Source of the DNA: Actinomycetota bacterium
Lineage (GTDB): Bacteria > Actinomycetota > Actinomycetes > Mycobacteriales > JACQDL01
Reading direction: 5' to 3'
Assembly: GCA_016201065.1 (NCBI GenBank)
Contig: JACQDL010000059.1
Span: forward strand, 1-64,000
Length of the DNA stretch: 64,000 nt
Every line of letters begins with the position of its first letter. The first letter of the stretch is position 1. The notes beneath the pieces were generated by a model, which was given only the letters and a program-made list of their open reading frames with translations, was not told the DNA's origin and ran no database searches. This document shows positions 7,958-16,550 of this stretch, piece by piece. A program made the position numbers and the translations under genes.

Positions 7958-9007
7958 ATGCCGCCCGTCGAACCCAGCACCGCAACCGAACCCGGCACCG
8001 CAACCGAACCCGGCACGGCAACCGGACCCGGCACGGCCACGGGACCCGGCACGGCAACCGGCCCGGGCACCGGTTCGGCAGCCCGTCTCGCCTTTCTCGG
8101 GCCGGAAGGGACGTTCGCCGAGGCGGCACTGCGCACCTTGCCGGAGTCAGCCGGCGCCGTGCTCCTTCCCCAGCCGACCGTGTCGGTCGCGCTGGACGCG
8201 GTCCGGTCCGGTGATGCCGACGCCGCCGTCGTACCGCTGGAGAACTCCGTCGAGGGCTCGGTAGCGGCCACGCTGGACGAGCTGGCCGGCAACGGCCCGC
8301 TCGTGATCCGGCGGGAGGTCTACCTGCCGGTGAGCTTCGCGTTGCTGGCCCGGCCCGGCACGACGTCGTACGCCGAGATCAGGACCGTCGCCACCCATCC
8401 ACACGCGGAGGCGCAGTGCCGGCGCTGGCTTCGGGCGAAGCTACCGCACGCCCAGGTGACGGCCAGCGGATCGACCGCTGCCGCTGCCGCTGCCGTCGCG
8501 GCGGGCGAGATCGACGCCGCGGTGAGCGCACCCATCGCGGCCGCCCGCTACGGGCTGTGTGCGCTCGCGACCGACCTGGCCGACAACCCCGGAGCGGTCA
8601 CCCGGTTCGTGGTGGTCACCCGGCCGGGGCCACCGCCGCCGCCGACCGGTGACGACCGCACCTCCGTGGTCGCCTACATCCGCGCCAACCACACCGGCGC
8701 GCTGCTGGAGGTGCTCACCGAGTTCGCGGTGCGCGGGATCAACCTGACCCGGATCGAGTCCCGGCCCACCCGGGAGCGGATCGGCCAGTACAGCTTCTCG
8801 CTGGACTGCGAGGGACACGTGACCGATGCCCGGGTCGGTGACGCGCTGGCCGCACTGCACCGGGTCTGCGCCGACGTGCGCTACCTCGGCTCCTACCCCC
8901 GCGCCGGCGGTGGACAACCTGAGCCGCTCCGGCCCGACGCATCGGACGCCGCGTTCGCTGGCGCGGCCGGGTGGCTGGCCACCGTCCGCGACTCCGGCCG
9001 GTCCTGA
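7958..9007 (+). CDS. pheA: Prephenate dehydratase
   Basis: A 349-residue enzyme that converts prephenate to phenylpyruvate, the committed step to phenylalanine. The dehydratase domain runs from about residue 45 (LAFLGPEGTFAEAAL) and includes VPLENSVEGSV and the catalytic TRF motif in NPGAVTRFVVV near residue 213. A C-terminal ACT domain (GALLEVLTEFAVRGINLTR, IESRPTRE) from about 245 binds phenylalanine for feedback control. Oddly, the first 37 residues are a low-complexity tail made by five TATEPG/TATGPG hexapeptides, encoded by an 18-bp tandem repeat. Without it the protein has the usual length. An inner start at a later codon is conceivable, but none has a clear ribosome site. Confidence 0.93.
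   Translation: MPPVEPSTATEPGTATEPGTATGPGTATGPGTATGPGTGSAARLAFLGPEGTFAEAALRTLPESAGAVLLPQPTVSVALDAVRSGDADAAVVPLENSVEGSVAATLDELAGNGPLVIRREVYLPVSFALLARPGTTSYAEIRTVATHPHAEAQCRRWLRAKLPHAQVTASGSTAAAAAAVAAGEIDAAVSAPIAAARYGLCALATDLADNPGAVTRFVVVTRPGPPPPPTGDDRTSVVAYIRANHTGALLEVLTEFAVRGINLTRIESRPTRERIGQYSFSLDCEGHVTDARVGDALAALHRVCADVRYLGSYPRAGGGQPEPLRPDASDAAFAGAAGWLATVRDSGRS
7979..8068 (+). repeat. Five tandem 18-bp repeats in the 5' end of pheA
   Basis: Five copies of a unit close to ACCGCAACCGAACCCGGC encode TATEPG twice and TATGPG three times. The copies diverge by a few bases but keep the frame. Such a tract can expand or contract in 6-residue steps without breaking pheA. Confidence 0.9.
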
Positions 9008-9055
9008 TCCGCGCTACCGCCAGCCTCCGGGCCTCGGAGACCGCGGTGATCGCGC

Positions 9056-9436
9056 TCAGAGGTAGAGGCCGGTGGCGGGCTCGATCCGCCGGGAGGCCAT
9101 CGCGTGGATGTCCCGCTCCCGCAGGATCACATACTGCCTGCCCTGCACCTCCACGTCGTGCTGGTCCTCCGGGCTGAACAGGACCTGGTCGCCGGCCTCG
9201 ACGCTGCGCACATGCTGCCCCACGGCGAGCACCTCGGCCCACTGCAACCTCGTGCCGACCTGGGCGGTTGCCGGGAGCACGATGCCCGCGGCGGAACGCC
9301 GCTCACCATCCTCGCCGGGCACCTTGGCCAGCACCCGATCGTGCAGCATCTTGATGGGCAGGCGATCGGTGTCCACGTGGTCGGACCGGCTCTCTGTCTC
9401 GGTTGACCGGCCAGTGTCGGTGGGCCGGCGGATCAC
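9056..9436 (-). CDS. GroES-like 10-kDa chaperonin paralog
   Basis: A 126-residue member of the Cpn10 fold. MLHDRVLAKVPGEDGERRSAAGIVLPATA corresponds to the GroES N-terminal strand and the beginning of the mobile loop, with GDQVLFSPED in the dome region and RERDIHAM near the end. A 28-residue N-terminal extension precedes the fold. No groEL is adjacent, so this is a stand-alone paralog of the kind common in actinobacteria rather than the main groES. The GTG at 9436 has AAGGTGG seven bases upstream; a GTG at 9376 is an alternative. It is the last gene of a leftward run with a zincin and the proteasome activator gene. Confidence 0.8.
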   Translation of the reverse strand: MIRRPTDTGRSTETESRSDHVDTDRLPIKMLHDRVLAKVPGEDGERRSAAGIVLPATAQVGTRLQWAEVLAVGQHVRSVEAGDQVLFSPEDQHDVEVQGRQYVILRERDIHAMASRRIEPATGLYL

Positions 9437-9453
9437 GACTCGGCCACCTTAGA

Positions 9454-9801
9454 TCAGCCCCACCCCAAGGCGTGCAACCGCTCGTCGTCGATGCCGAAAT
9501 GATGGGCGACCTCGTGCACGACCGTCGTGGCGACCTCCGCCACGACCTGGTCCTCGGTCGCGCAGATCTCGAGGATGGCGCGCCGGTAGATCAGGATCCG
9601 GTCCGGCAGGCTCCCGGCGTAGTCGCTGCCGCGGGCCGTCAGCGCGACGCCGACGTAGAGCCCGAGCAGGCTCGGGTCGTCCGCATCCGCGTCCTCGACC
9701 AGCACCACGACGTTGTCCATCATCGCGGTGAGGCGCTCGGGCAGCTCGTCGAGGGCATCCGAGACGAGCTCCTCGAACCGGGCCCGCGGCATGTCGATCA
9801 C
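9454..9801 (-). CDS. Zincin-like metallopeptidase (HExxH)
   Basis: A 115-residue protein of the small zincin family typified by minigluzincins. HEVAHHFGIDDERL near residue 100 supplies the HExxH zinc ligands and a downstream acidic residue. The opening RFEELVSDALDELP and the MDNVVVLVEDA block are standard for the family. The physiological substrate is unknown. Start choice is uncertain: GTG 9801 and ATG 9792 both give the usual family N-terminus. The gene sits between the proteasome activator and the GroES-like gene on the same strand, with gaps of about 46 and 17 bases, so joint expression is likely. Confidence 0.82.
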   Translation of the reverse strand: MIDMPRARFEELVSDALDELPERLTAMMDNVVVLVEDADADDPSLLGLYVGVALTARGSDYAGSLPDRILIYRRAILEICATEDQVVAEVATTVVHEVAHHFGIDDERLHALGWG

Positions 9802-9847
9802 GGCACTATTGTGCGTCACCCGGCCGGATCGGAGCGGGCAGGTCGGG

Positions 9848-10405
9848 TCACAGGTACTGGCCGGTGTTACCGCCCGACTGCTCGTTGGGGTGCCCCCGGT
9901 GCCCGGACAGCAGGCCTGGTGTGCCCGGCAACGCCCGGCGGCGCATCTCCTCAAGCTGCACCCGCGCCGCCATCTGCTGGGCGAACAGGGCGGTCTGGAT
10001 GCCGTGGAACAACCCTTCCAGCCATCCGACAAGCTGGGCCTGGGCGATCCGCAGCTCGGCTTCGGTCGGTATGCCCTCATCGCGGAACGGCAGCGAGAGG
10101 CGGTGCAGCTCCTCGCGCAGCTCGGGTGCCAAGCCCTGCTCAAGCTCGCCGATGGAGCGCTCGTGGATCTCCTTCAGCCGGACCCGGCTGGCCTCGTCCA
10201 GCGGCGCGGAGCGGACCTCCTCCAGCAGTTGCTTGATCATGGTGCCGATGCGCATCACCTTCGCCGGCTGTTCCACCATGTCGGCCACGCTCGGACCCTG
10301 CTCCTCATCATCGGAGCCGTCCAGCTGAGCGCTGACCGAGGCCAGCCCGACGGGACGGCCGTCGGGCCCGACCACGATCACCTGGTGATCCTCCGGTTCG
10401 GTCAT
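9848..10405 (-). CDS. bpa: Bacterial proteasome activator (Bpa/PafE)
   Basis: A 185-residue protein. The helical core from residue 40 to 140 (PAKVMRIGTMIKQLLEEVR, then LDEASRVRLKEIHERSI) forms the ring-building four-helix bundle of Bpa. The chain ends in GQYL, the docking motif that opens the gate of the actinobacterial 20S proteasome without ATP (established for mycobacterial Bpa/PafE). A disordered tail of Gly, Asn and Gln links helix bundle and motif. The ATG at 10405 has GAGGATGAGG just upstream; another ATG 18 bases earlier is less well placed. The presence of this gene implies that the organism encodes a 20S proteasome, although none is in the window. Confidence 0.93.
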   Translation of the reverse strand: MTEPEDHQVIVVGPDGRPVGLASVSAQLDGSDDEEQGPSVADMVEQPAKVMRIGTMIKQLLEEVRSAPLDEASRVRLKEIHERSIGELEQGLAPELREELHRLSLPFRDEGIPTEAELRIAQAQLVGWLEGLFHGIQTALFAQQMAARVQLEEMRRRALPGTPGLLSGHRGHPNEQSGGNTGQYL

Positions 10406-10543
10406 GACCTCATCCTCGCCCATGAACGGCCCCGCGCGCACATCACCCCCACCCGGTGCACCGGCCGTGGCACGCACGGGCGGTGGCACGCCTCCGTCGC
10501 GCCGTGGCCCGGAGAATGGCCATCCGCCACGTAGGGTCTCCGC

Positions 10544-11773
10544 ATGCCCCTTGACGTGGCCCGGGTGCGGGGACTGTTTCCCACGCTCAGCGGCGGGTAC
10601 CTGCATCTGCAGGGGGCGGACGGCGCGCTGGTCCCGGAGACCGTGGCCCGGGCGGTCAGCGCGGCTCTGCGGGTGCCCCTGTCCGACCGTGGGGGCGCCT
10701 TTCCCTCCTCGGCCCGGGCCGACGCGCTCGTCGACGCGGCCCGCCGCGCGGTCGCTGACCTCGTCGGCGGTCACCCGTCGCGGGTGGTGCTGGGGCCGAA
10801 CACCACGACGCTGACCCGCGCGCTGTCCCGGGCGCTGTCCCGCCGCTGGCAGATGGGTGACGAGATCGTGGTCAGCCGCCTGGACCGCACCGCGAACGTC
10901 CGACCGTGGCTGACCGCGGCCCGCGCGGCCGGCGTGGCGGTGCGGTGGGCGGAGGTCGACATCGAGACGTGCGAGCTGCCGGCCTGGCAGTTCGATCACC
11001 TGCTCTCGGAGCGCACCGTGCTGGTCGCGGTCACCGCGGCCAGCGGTGCGGTCGGGACCCGGCCGGACATCGCCGCCGTCGCCGAGCGGGCACATCAGGT
11101 CGGTGCGCTGGTGTACGTCGACGGCGCCCACGCGACGCCGCACGCGCCGATCGACGTCGACGACCTCGGCGCCGACCTGTACGTCACCAGCACCGCGAAG
11201 TGGGGTGGACCACACCTGGCCGCGGTGGTGGCGACCGCCGAGGTGCTGGAGTGGCTGGGCGTCGGGCGGCCGTCGTCGACCCGCTTGCACTCCGACCCGA
11301 TCGACGTGGACCGGCTGGAGCGGGACACCCTGGAGCTTGGTGGCCTGCCGCTGGAGTTGCTGGCCGGCCTGGTGGCCTCGGTCGAACATCTGGCCGGGCT
11401 GGACGAGTCGGCGACCGGCGGCCGGCGGGACCGGGTGCTGGCCTCGATGTCGGCGGTGCAACGGTACGAGGCGGCCGTCCACTCGCACCTGGTGGGTGGC
11501 CTGCGTTCGATGCGCGGGGTCGCCGTGATCGGGGCGCCGGTGCATCCGGCGCCCTCCCTGTCGTTCACCGTGTACGGACACACACCGCGCGCGGTGGCCG
11601 AGGAGCTGGCCCACCGAGGCATCTGCGCCTGGAACGGGTCGGCGGGGGCACCGGGACTCATGGACGCCCTCGGCGTCGCCGAGCTGGGTGGTGCGATCCA
11701 GGTCGGGCTGATGCACTACAACACCTTCCAGGAGGTCGACCGCTTCCTCGACGCCGTGGCCGACCTGCGCTGA
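10544..11773 (+). CDS. Cysteine desulfurase-like PLP enzyme
   Basis: A 409-residue fold-type I aminotransferase of the class V, cysteine desulfurase-like group. VDGAHATPH contains the aspartate that holds the pyridine nitrogen, and TSTAKWGGPH near residue 224 contains the Schiff-base lysine. The C-terminal AELGGAIQVGLMHYNTFQEVD is typical of the SufS-like subfamily lacking a clear mobile catalytic cysteine loop, so the reaction may not be sulfur transfer. Substrate is unknown. It starts at ATG 10544, divergent from bpa, with only AGGG as a weak ribosome site. It precedes a flavin oxidase gene by 55 bases. Confidence 0.8.
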   Translation: MPLDVARVRGLFPTLSGGYLHLQGADGALVPETVARAVSAALRVPLSDRGGAFPSSARADALVDAARRAVADLVGGHPSRVVLGPNTTTLTRALSRALSRRWQMGDEIVVSRLDRTANVRPWLTAARAAGVAVRWAEVDIETCELPAWQFDHLLSERTVLVAVTAASGAVGTRPDIAAVAERAHQVGALVYVDGAHATPHAPIDVDDLGADLYVTSTAKWGGPHLAAVVATAEVLEWLGVGRPSSTRLHSDPIDVDRLERDTLELGGLPLELLAGLVASVEHLAGLDESATGGRRDRVLASMSAVQRYEAAVHSHLVGGLRSMRGVAVIGAPVHPAPSLSFTVYGHTPRAVAEELAHRGICAWNGSAGAPGLMDALGVAELGGAIQVGLMHYNTFQEVDRFLDAVADLR

Positions 11774-11827
11774 GGGCAGGCGATCCAGACCGGTACAGAC
11801 CCGCCCAGGTTGCGCTAGCGTCCGGAC

Positions 11828-12988
11828 ATGGCGCACTACGGTGACTTCCAGTTCGAGATCTACCTGCAGACGTCCGGCCGTGCGCTGCCTCGCCTGCCGG
11901 TCTCGGCCGCGGATCTGGAGCGGGCCGCGCACGCCGTGATGACCCCGGAGGCCCGGGCGTACGTCGCCGGTGGCGCCGGCTCGGAGTCGACCGTACGGGC
12001 GAACGCCGGGGCCTTCGAACGGTGGCGGATCGTGCCCCGGATGCTTCGTGGCACGGCGGAGCGGGACTGGTCCAGCTCCGTGCTGGGCACCAGCCTGCCC
12101 GCTCCGGTGCTGCTCGCCCCGGTCGGGGTGCTCGGCGTCGTACACCCGGACGGCGAGCTGGCCGCGGCTCGGGCGGCCGGAGCGCTCGGCGTACCGATGG
12201 TGCTGTCCACCCTCGGCTCGGTGACCCTGGAGGAGGTGGCCGCCGAGCTCGGCGGCAACCCGGCCTGGTTCCAGCTCTACTGGCCCACCGACCGGGAGGT
12301 GACGGCGAGCCTGGTCGGCCGGGCCGAGCGGGCCGGCTACCGGGCGATCGTGGTGACCGTGGACACCCTGATCCTGGCCTGGCGCCCCCGTGACCTGGCC
12401 CAGGGCTACCTGCCGTTCCTGGCCGGGGAGGGGTTGGCCAACTACTTCGCCGACCCGGCGTTCCTCGCCGGTCTGGACCGCAGCCCGGAGCAGGACCTGC
12501 AGGCGGCCGTGCTGCGCTGGGCCGGCATGTTCGCCAACCCGGCGCTGACCTGGGACGACCTCCGCTGGCTGCGCTCGATCACCGACCTGCCGATCCTGGT
12601 GAAGGGGATCAGCCATGCCGACGACGCCCGGCGGGCGATCGACGCCGGCGTCAACGGCGTGGTCGTCTCCAACCACGGCGGCCGCCAGGTGGATGGCGCC
12701 GTTGCCGCGCTGGACTGCCTGCCGGACGTCGTCGCGGCGGCCGGCGACGTGCCGGTGCTCTTCGACTCCGGGGTCCGCACCGGCGCCGACGTGCTCAAGG
12801 CGATGGCGCTGGGGGCACGGGCGGTGCTGGTGGGGCGCCCCTACGTCTACGGGCTGGCACTCTCCGGTGAGGACGGCGTGCGGCACGCGCTGCGCTGCCT
12901 GCTCGCCGACTTCGACCTCACCGGCACCCTCGCCGGAGTACGCACCCTCGCCGACCTCACCCCCGACGTGCTGCGGCCCACCCCGTAG
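11828..12988 (+). CDS. FMN-dependent alpha-hydroxy-acid oxidase (lactate 2-monooxygenase-like)
   Basis: A 386-residue TIM-barrel flavoprotein of the glycolate oxidase/lactate monooxygenase family. Visible blocks are ANAGAFERWRIVPRMLRG, APVGVLGVVHPDGE, the FMN-binding QLYWPTDRE, and VVVSNHGGRQVDG near residue 277, where the histidine is the catalytic base and the arginine binds substrate carboxylate. DSGVRTGADVLKAMALGA, followed by VLVGRPYVYG, closes the phosphate site. The insertion around SLVGR to FAGEGLANYF resembles lactate 2-monooxygenase, which turns L-lactate into acetate and CO2; a simple oxidase is equally possible. No partner gene is obvious, but larBC for lactate racemase cofactor lie 5 kb away. 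Confidence 0.87.
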   Translation: MAHYGDFQFEIYLQTSGRALPRLPVSAADLERAAHAVMTPEARAYVAGGAGSESTVRANAGAFERWRIVPRMLRGTAERDWSSSVLGTSLPAPVLLAPVGVLGVVHPDGELAAARAAGALGVPMVLSTLGSVTLEEVAAELGGNPAWFQLYWPTDREVTASLVGRAERAGYRAIVVTVDTLILAWRPRDLAQGYLPFLAGEGLANYFADPAFLAGLDRSPEQDLQAAVLRWAGMFANPALTWDDLRWLRSITDLPILVKGISHADDARRAIDAGVNGVVVSNHGGRQVDGAVAALDCLPDVVAAAGDVPVLFDSGVRTGADVLKAMALGARAVLVGRPYVYGLALSGEDGVRHALRCLLADFDLTGTLAGVRTLADLTPDVLRPTP

Positions 12989-13045
12989 CCGGACGACCGT
13001 CCGACCACCCGGCCGCGAGCTTGGGCGGCTGGCCGGCCCACGCCG

Positions 13046-13654
13046 TCAGAGTTGGAGGCCGGTCTCCAGATGTTCGAGCCCAGCCTCGAAGAGGGCCACG
13101 AACGCCGCAAGATCCTCTCCAGCGGTGCGCCATGCGGCGATCGCCACGCCGATCACCGCGCCGACGAGAGTGCGCACCTCATACTCCTCCGGATCCCGAT
13201 CCACCCGCTCAGCCACAATGGTGGCGAACAGGTCGAGGGTCCGGACCAACTCGTCCAGCATCTTGGAGCGCAGCTCAGGAGTGGCGAGGATGAGCGCCTG
13301 ACGATCCCGCTCCGGCGCCAGCCGCTCGGCTGGCATGCTGGCGACCACGGCGCGAACCGCGGCCCGTAGCGCCGCGATCGGGCCCAGCTCAGCCGGCTGG
13401 GTCCGGTAGGCGTCAATGATCAGTGGATCGAAGGGGTCGTAGAGCACGACATCCTCTTTTGCCGGGAAGTACCGGAAAAATGTGCTTGGCGATACTTCGG
13501 CGGCTTCGGCGATCTGATCGATCGTGGTGGCGGCGTAACCCTGCTCACGAAACAACCGGACGGCGTGCTGCTGGATCGCCAGCCGGGTCTTTGCCTTCTT
13601 GCGCTCCCGCAGTCCGCCGGCTTGGCGCGGTCGGTCGTCAGCCTGGGACGTCAA
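13046..13654 (-). CDS. TetR-family transcriptional regulator
   Basis: About 202 residues. The N-terminal helix-turn-helix spans residues 15-60 (RERKKAKTRLAIQQHAVRLF, GYAATTIDQIAEAAEVSPST, FFRYFPAKEDVV), a classic TetR DNA-binding domain. The remainder is an alpha-helical ligand domain of the TetR_C-17 type. No ATG or GTG fits; a TTG at 13654 is the most likely start and overlaps the end of the MFS remnant by 17 bases. The usual job of such a regulator is to repress the adjacent efflux pump gene. Because that pump is decayed here, the repressor may have lost its target or acquired others. Confidence 0.85.
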   Translation of the reverse strand: MTSQADDRPRQAGGLRERKKAKTRLAIQQHAVRLFREQGYAATTIDQIAEAAEVSPSTFFRYFPAKEDVVLYDPFDPLIIDAYRTQPAELGPIAALRAAVRAVVASMPAERLAPERDRQALILATPELRSKMLDELVRTLDLFATIVAERVDRDPEEYEVRTLVGAVIGVAIAAWRTAGEDLAAFVALFEAGLEHLETGLQL

Positions 13655-14450
13655 GCCCGGACCCCGCGCTTTCCACCAGCACCCGGCGTCCAACTCGGCC
13701 GGGCAGGAAGGCCGATGCAAGGACGACACCGATCGCGGCCAGCGGGAGATCGCCGCGATAGGTGCCGTTGAGCACGCTCCCGAGAATCGCGGCACTCAGT
13801 GGGACGCCAACCTTCTGGACCGACCGCATCAGGGCGGAGCCTACACCGGCCCGCTCGGCCGACAGCTCACCGAGCGCGGCCGAGGATGCCGCCGCCATCA
13901 CGGGGCCCAACCCGATTCCGCACCCGGCTGTCCAGGATGCGGTGAAGGCGCCACCGCTGGAAAGGGTCATCGTGGCGCCGGCCGCCAACCCGCTGGCGAG
14001 GATCGCGAAACCGGTCGCGACGGTGGGCTTCGCCCCGATCAGGCGTACGAGTCGGTCAGCCAGTGCCACACCGACCGCGAACCCCGCGAGGATCGTGCCC
14101 CAGGTGAAGCTGCGCGAACGGAACAGCGCCAGATCGACCAGAGACCGCCCGGGTCGCCGCGCGGACAGCCGACGCTCCCACAGTGCGAACACCGCGAGCA
14201 GAGCCACGCCGACGACGATCGTGAGCAGCGCGCCGGCGCTGCTCCAGCCGTTCTGGCCGGCCTGGACAAGGCCGTAGGTCATGGCGCCGAGGCCGACGCT
14301 GGAGGTCAGCATTCCGAGTGGATCCAGAGCGGGGGTCTCGCTGGCGCGCGACTCGGGCATCAGCCACCCGACCGCCGCGATCCCCATCACGACCACCCGC
14401 GCAAGCGGCTGCGCGCCGTCCCAGGTATCGATCGTGGTCAGCACCTGCAC
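13638..14450 (-). pseudogene. Degraded MFS drug-efflux transporter (DHA2 type)
   Basis: A 270-codon remnant of a 14-helix EmrB/QacA-type exporter that would normally have about 500. It lacks the first five or so helices: the visible start MQVLTTIDTWDGAQPL joins a mid-protein segment (GWLMPESRASETPALDP). It also has an internal loss. After SFTWGTILAGFAVGVA, where the family continues for about 45 residues through the PQYFQ helix, the text jumps to LADRLVRLIGAKPTVATG. The 5' end overlaps the end of the histidine kinase gene, which suggests that a deletion brought the two together. It is unlikely to transport anything. It is followed by its presumed TetR regulator. Confidence 0.75.
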
Positions 14451-15847
14451 GTGACCATCCGTGGCACACCTCCCGTGATCAGTGGCAGCCGGACCACGGC
14501 GGCTAGGCCACCGGCGTCACTCTCGGTCAGGGTGACATCGCCGCCGTGGGAGCGGGCCAGCGCCCGCGCGATCGGCAACCCGAGCCCCGCACCGCCACCG
14601 TCGCGGTCCCGAGCATCGTCCCGGCGAGCGAACCGATCGAAGACCCGCTCGCGGTCCACCTCCGGCACCCCCGCCCCGTCGTCGCTGACCGTGAGCACCG
14701 CCGTACCGCCGTCGCCGCGCACCTCGACCCGGACCTCGGTCCGGGCGTGCCGGACCGCGTTGTCCACCAGGTTCGTCAGCAGCCGCCGCACCCCGTCCGG
14801 ATCGGCCAGCACCGGTACCGATGGCGCCTCGACGACGCCGCGCACCGGCACCCGCGCACCGGCGTACCGCTCCACCACCGCGACCACCTCGGCGGCAAGG
14901 TCGATCACCTGCCGTGGGCGACCCGACGGCTGCCCCTCGTCCAACCGGGCCAGCGCGAGCAGGTCGTCGACGAGCCGGGACAGCCGCTCCACGTCGAGCA
15001 GCACCTCGTCCACCACGTGGTCACTGCCGGCACCGAGGTCGCCGACCCGCCGGGCCACCTCCAGCTGGGTGCGGATGCTCGCGAGCGGGCTGCGCAGCTC
15101 ATGCGCCGCATCGGAGACGAACACGCGCTGCTGCCGCCGGCTGTCCGCGATCCGGGCGAGCATCCCGTTGAGCGTCTCAGCCAGCCGGCGGATCTCGTCC
15201 CGGGCGCCGGGCAGCGGCAGCCGCCGTCCGCCGTCACCCCCGGTGATCTCCTCGGCGCCCCGGCGCAACGCCGCCACCGGTCGCAGCGTCGACCCGATCA
15301 CATGCCAGGCCACCAGGGTGACGACGGCCAGCAGCAACGGGCCACCCACCGCCAACCCGATGGTCACCAGCCGGATCGCCCGACGGAGCTGCTCCACGCT
15401 GACCGCGACGATCACGGTCCGGGGCTGCTGGTCCGTGTCGGCCGGCACGCCGACCACCCGCACCGGGCCAACCAGGCCGGCCTGGTCACCGGCGAGGAAG
15501 AGCCGGGCGCCGGCCCGCACCGCCCGGGTCTGCGCCGGGTCCAGCAGCGGCACCAGATGGTCCGCGACCGGTGACGCGGCCCGGACGAACCCGTCCCCGT
15601 CGACGACCTGCACGGACGCCGTCGCCGAGCCGGCCACCGGCAGCGGGTTGGGCAGCCGGCCGGCGGTGACCAGGTCGGCGACCTCCTGCCCCGTCCGCAG
15701 CGCCGAGCTGTCCACGGTGGCGAGCATGGCCCGGGCGGTCACCATGACCAGCAGCACCGCGCCGGCCAGCAGTCCGACCGCCAGCGTCGTGGCGGCGAGC
15801 ACGGTCAGGCGGAGCTGGAGCGAGAGCCGACGCCACGCCGTGCGCAC
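14438..15847 (-). CDS. Sensor histidine kinase of an envelope two-component system
   Basis: A 469-residue membrane kinase. Helix 1 lies near residues 14-38, an extracytoplasmic sensor domain follows to about 155, then helix 2 and a HAMP domain. The phosphoacceptor histidine is in SDAAHELRSPLASI, the N box is LLTNLVDNAVRHA, and the G boxes are SDDGAGVP and GGGAGLGLPIARALA. It phosphorylates the response regulator encoded three bases upstream on the same strand. The last ten residues (GVPRMVTCRC) run into the MFS remnant and look like a read-through tail created by the same deletion. The normal C-terminus would be near RLPLITGG. Confidence 0.9.
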   Translation of the reverse strand: MRTAWRRLSLQLRLTVLAATTLAVGLLAGAVLLVMVTARAMLATVDSSALRTGQEVADLVTAGRLPNPLPVAGSATASVQVVDGDGFVRAASPVADHLVPLLDPAQTRAVRAGARLFLAGDQAGLVGPVRVVGVPADTDQQPRTVIVAVSVEQLRRAIRLVTIGLAVGGPLLLAVVTLVAWHVIGSTLRPVAALRRGAEEITGGDGGRRLPLPGARDEIRRLAETLNGMLARIADSRRQQRVFVSDAAHELRSPLASIRTQLEVARRVGDLGAGSDHVVDEVLLDVERLSRLVDDLLALARLDEGQPSGRPRQVIDLAAEVVAVVERYAGARVPVRGVVEAPSVPVLADPDGVRRLLTNLVDNAVRHARTEVRVEVRGDGGTAVLTVSDDGAGVPEVDRERVFDRFARRDDARDRDGGGAGLGLPIARALARSHGGDVTLTESDAGGLAAVVRLPLITGGVPRMVTCRC

Positions 15848-15850
15848 GGC

Positions 15851-16528
15851 TCAGCCACCGTCCGGGTCGAGCCGGTAGCCGGCGCCCCGGACGGTCTGCA
15901 CGGCTCGCCGCCCGTACGGCGCGTCGATCTTGCGGCGCAGGTAGCCGACGTAGACCTCGACGACGTTCGGGTCGCCGTCGGCGTGTCCGTCCCAGACGTG
16001 CCGCAACAGGTCCGTCTTGGACACCACCTCGCCCGCCCGCCGCAGCAGGCACTCCAGCACGGCGTACTCGCGGGCCGTCAGCGCCACCGGGTCACCCGAG
16101 CGGGTCACCTGGTGGCTGGCCGGGTCCAGGACCAGGTCACCGGCGGTGAGCGTGGCGGGGCGGGCCGGCGTACCGCGGCGCAGCAGCGCCCGCAGCCGCG
16201 CGACCAGCACCACCCAGGAGAACGGCTTGATCAGGTAGTCGTCGGCGCCCACATCCAACCCGTCGGCCTGGTCGTACTCCCCGTCCTTCGCCGAGAGCAT
16301 GAGCACCGGCACCCAGTTTCCCTCGGCCCGCAGCGCCTCGCACACCCGGTAGCCGGACAGGCCGGGGAGCATGACGTCGAGCACGACCGCGGCGTACCCG
16401 CTCTCCCGCGCCATCCGCAACCCGGCCACCCCGTCCCGGGCGACATCGACCGCGAACCCCTCGGCCCGCAGGCCACGCTGGAGCGCGCTCGCCAGCCGCG
16501 TCTCGTCCTCCACCACCAGCACGCGCAC
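15851..16528 (-). CDS. OmpR-family response regulator
   Basis: A 225-residue regulator. The receiver domain has acidic pocket residues in VVEDE, phosphoacceptor Asp51 in VVLDVMLPG, and the conserved lysine in IKPFSWVV. The C-terminal winged helix (residues 125-222) contains LTAREYAVLECLL and VVEVYVGYLRRKID. It belongs to the CutR/TcrA-like group. The kinase gene starts three bases after its stop. It reads away from a LolA-like gene, and the 122-bp space between them carries three CTCAGC half-sites, which are the best candidate for its own operator. Confidence 0.92.
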   Translation of the reverse strand: MRVLVVEDETRLASALQRGLRAEGFAVDVARDGVAGLRMARESGYAAVVLDVMLPGLSGYRVCEALRAEGNWVPVLMLSAKDGEYDQADGLDVGADDYLIKPFSWVVLVARLRALLRRGTPARPATLTAGDLVLDPASHQVTRSGDPVALTAREYAVLECLLRRAGEVVSKTDLLRHVWDGHADGDPNVVEVYVGYLRRKIDAPYGRRAVQTVRGAGYRLDPDGG

Positions 16529-16550
16529 CGGCCGACCCTCCCGAGCTGTT

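Noticed and set aside
10406-12886. A leftward open frame of about 1000 codons spanning the desulfurase-like and flavoprotein genes
   Set aside because: The codon text antisense to two clear enzymes is His/Gln/Arg/Gly-rich and matches no family. It is a GC-rich shadow; only its last part, the Bpa protein, is real.
12990-13003. CGGACG-AC-CGTCCG palindrome between convergent genes as a terminator
   Set aside because: A two-base loop is too tight and the stem is short; it may be chance in GC-rich DNA.
13599-15878. A rightward frame of about 760 codons opposite TetR, the MFS remnant and the kinase
   Set aside because: Low-complexity Ser/Arg/Thr text without motifs, antisense to a well-formed kinase and regulator; typical third-position GC shadow.
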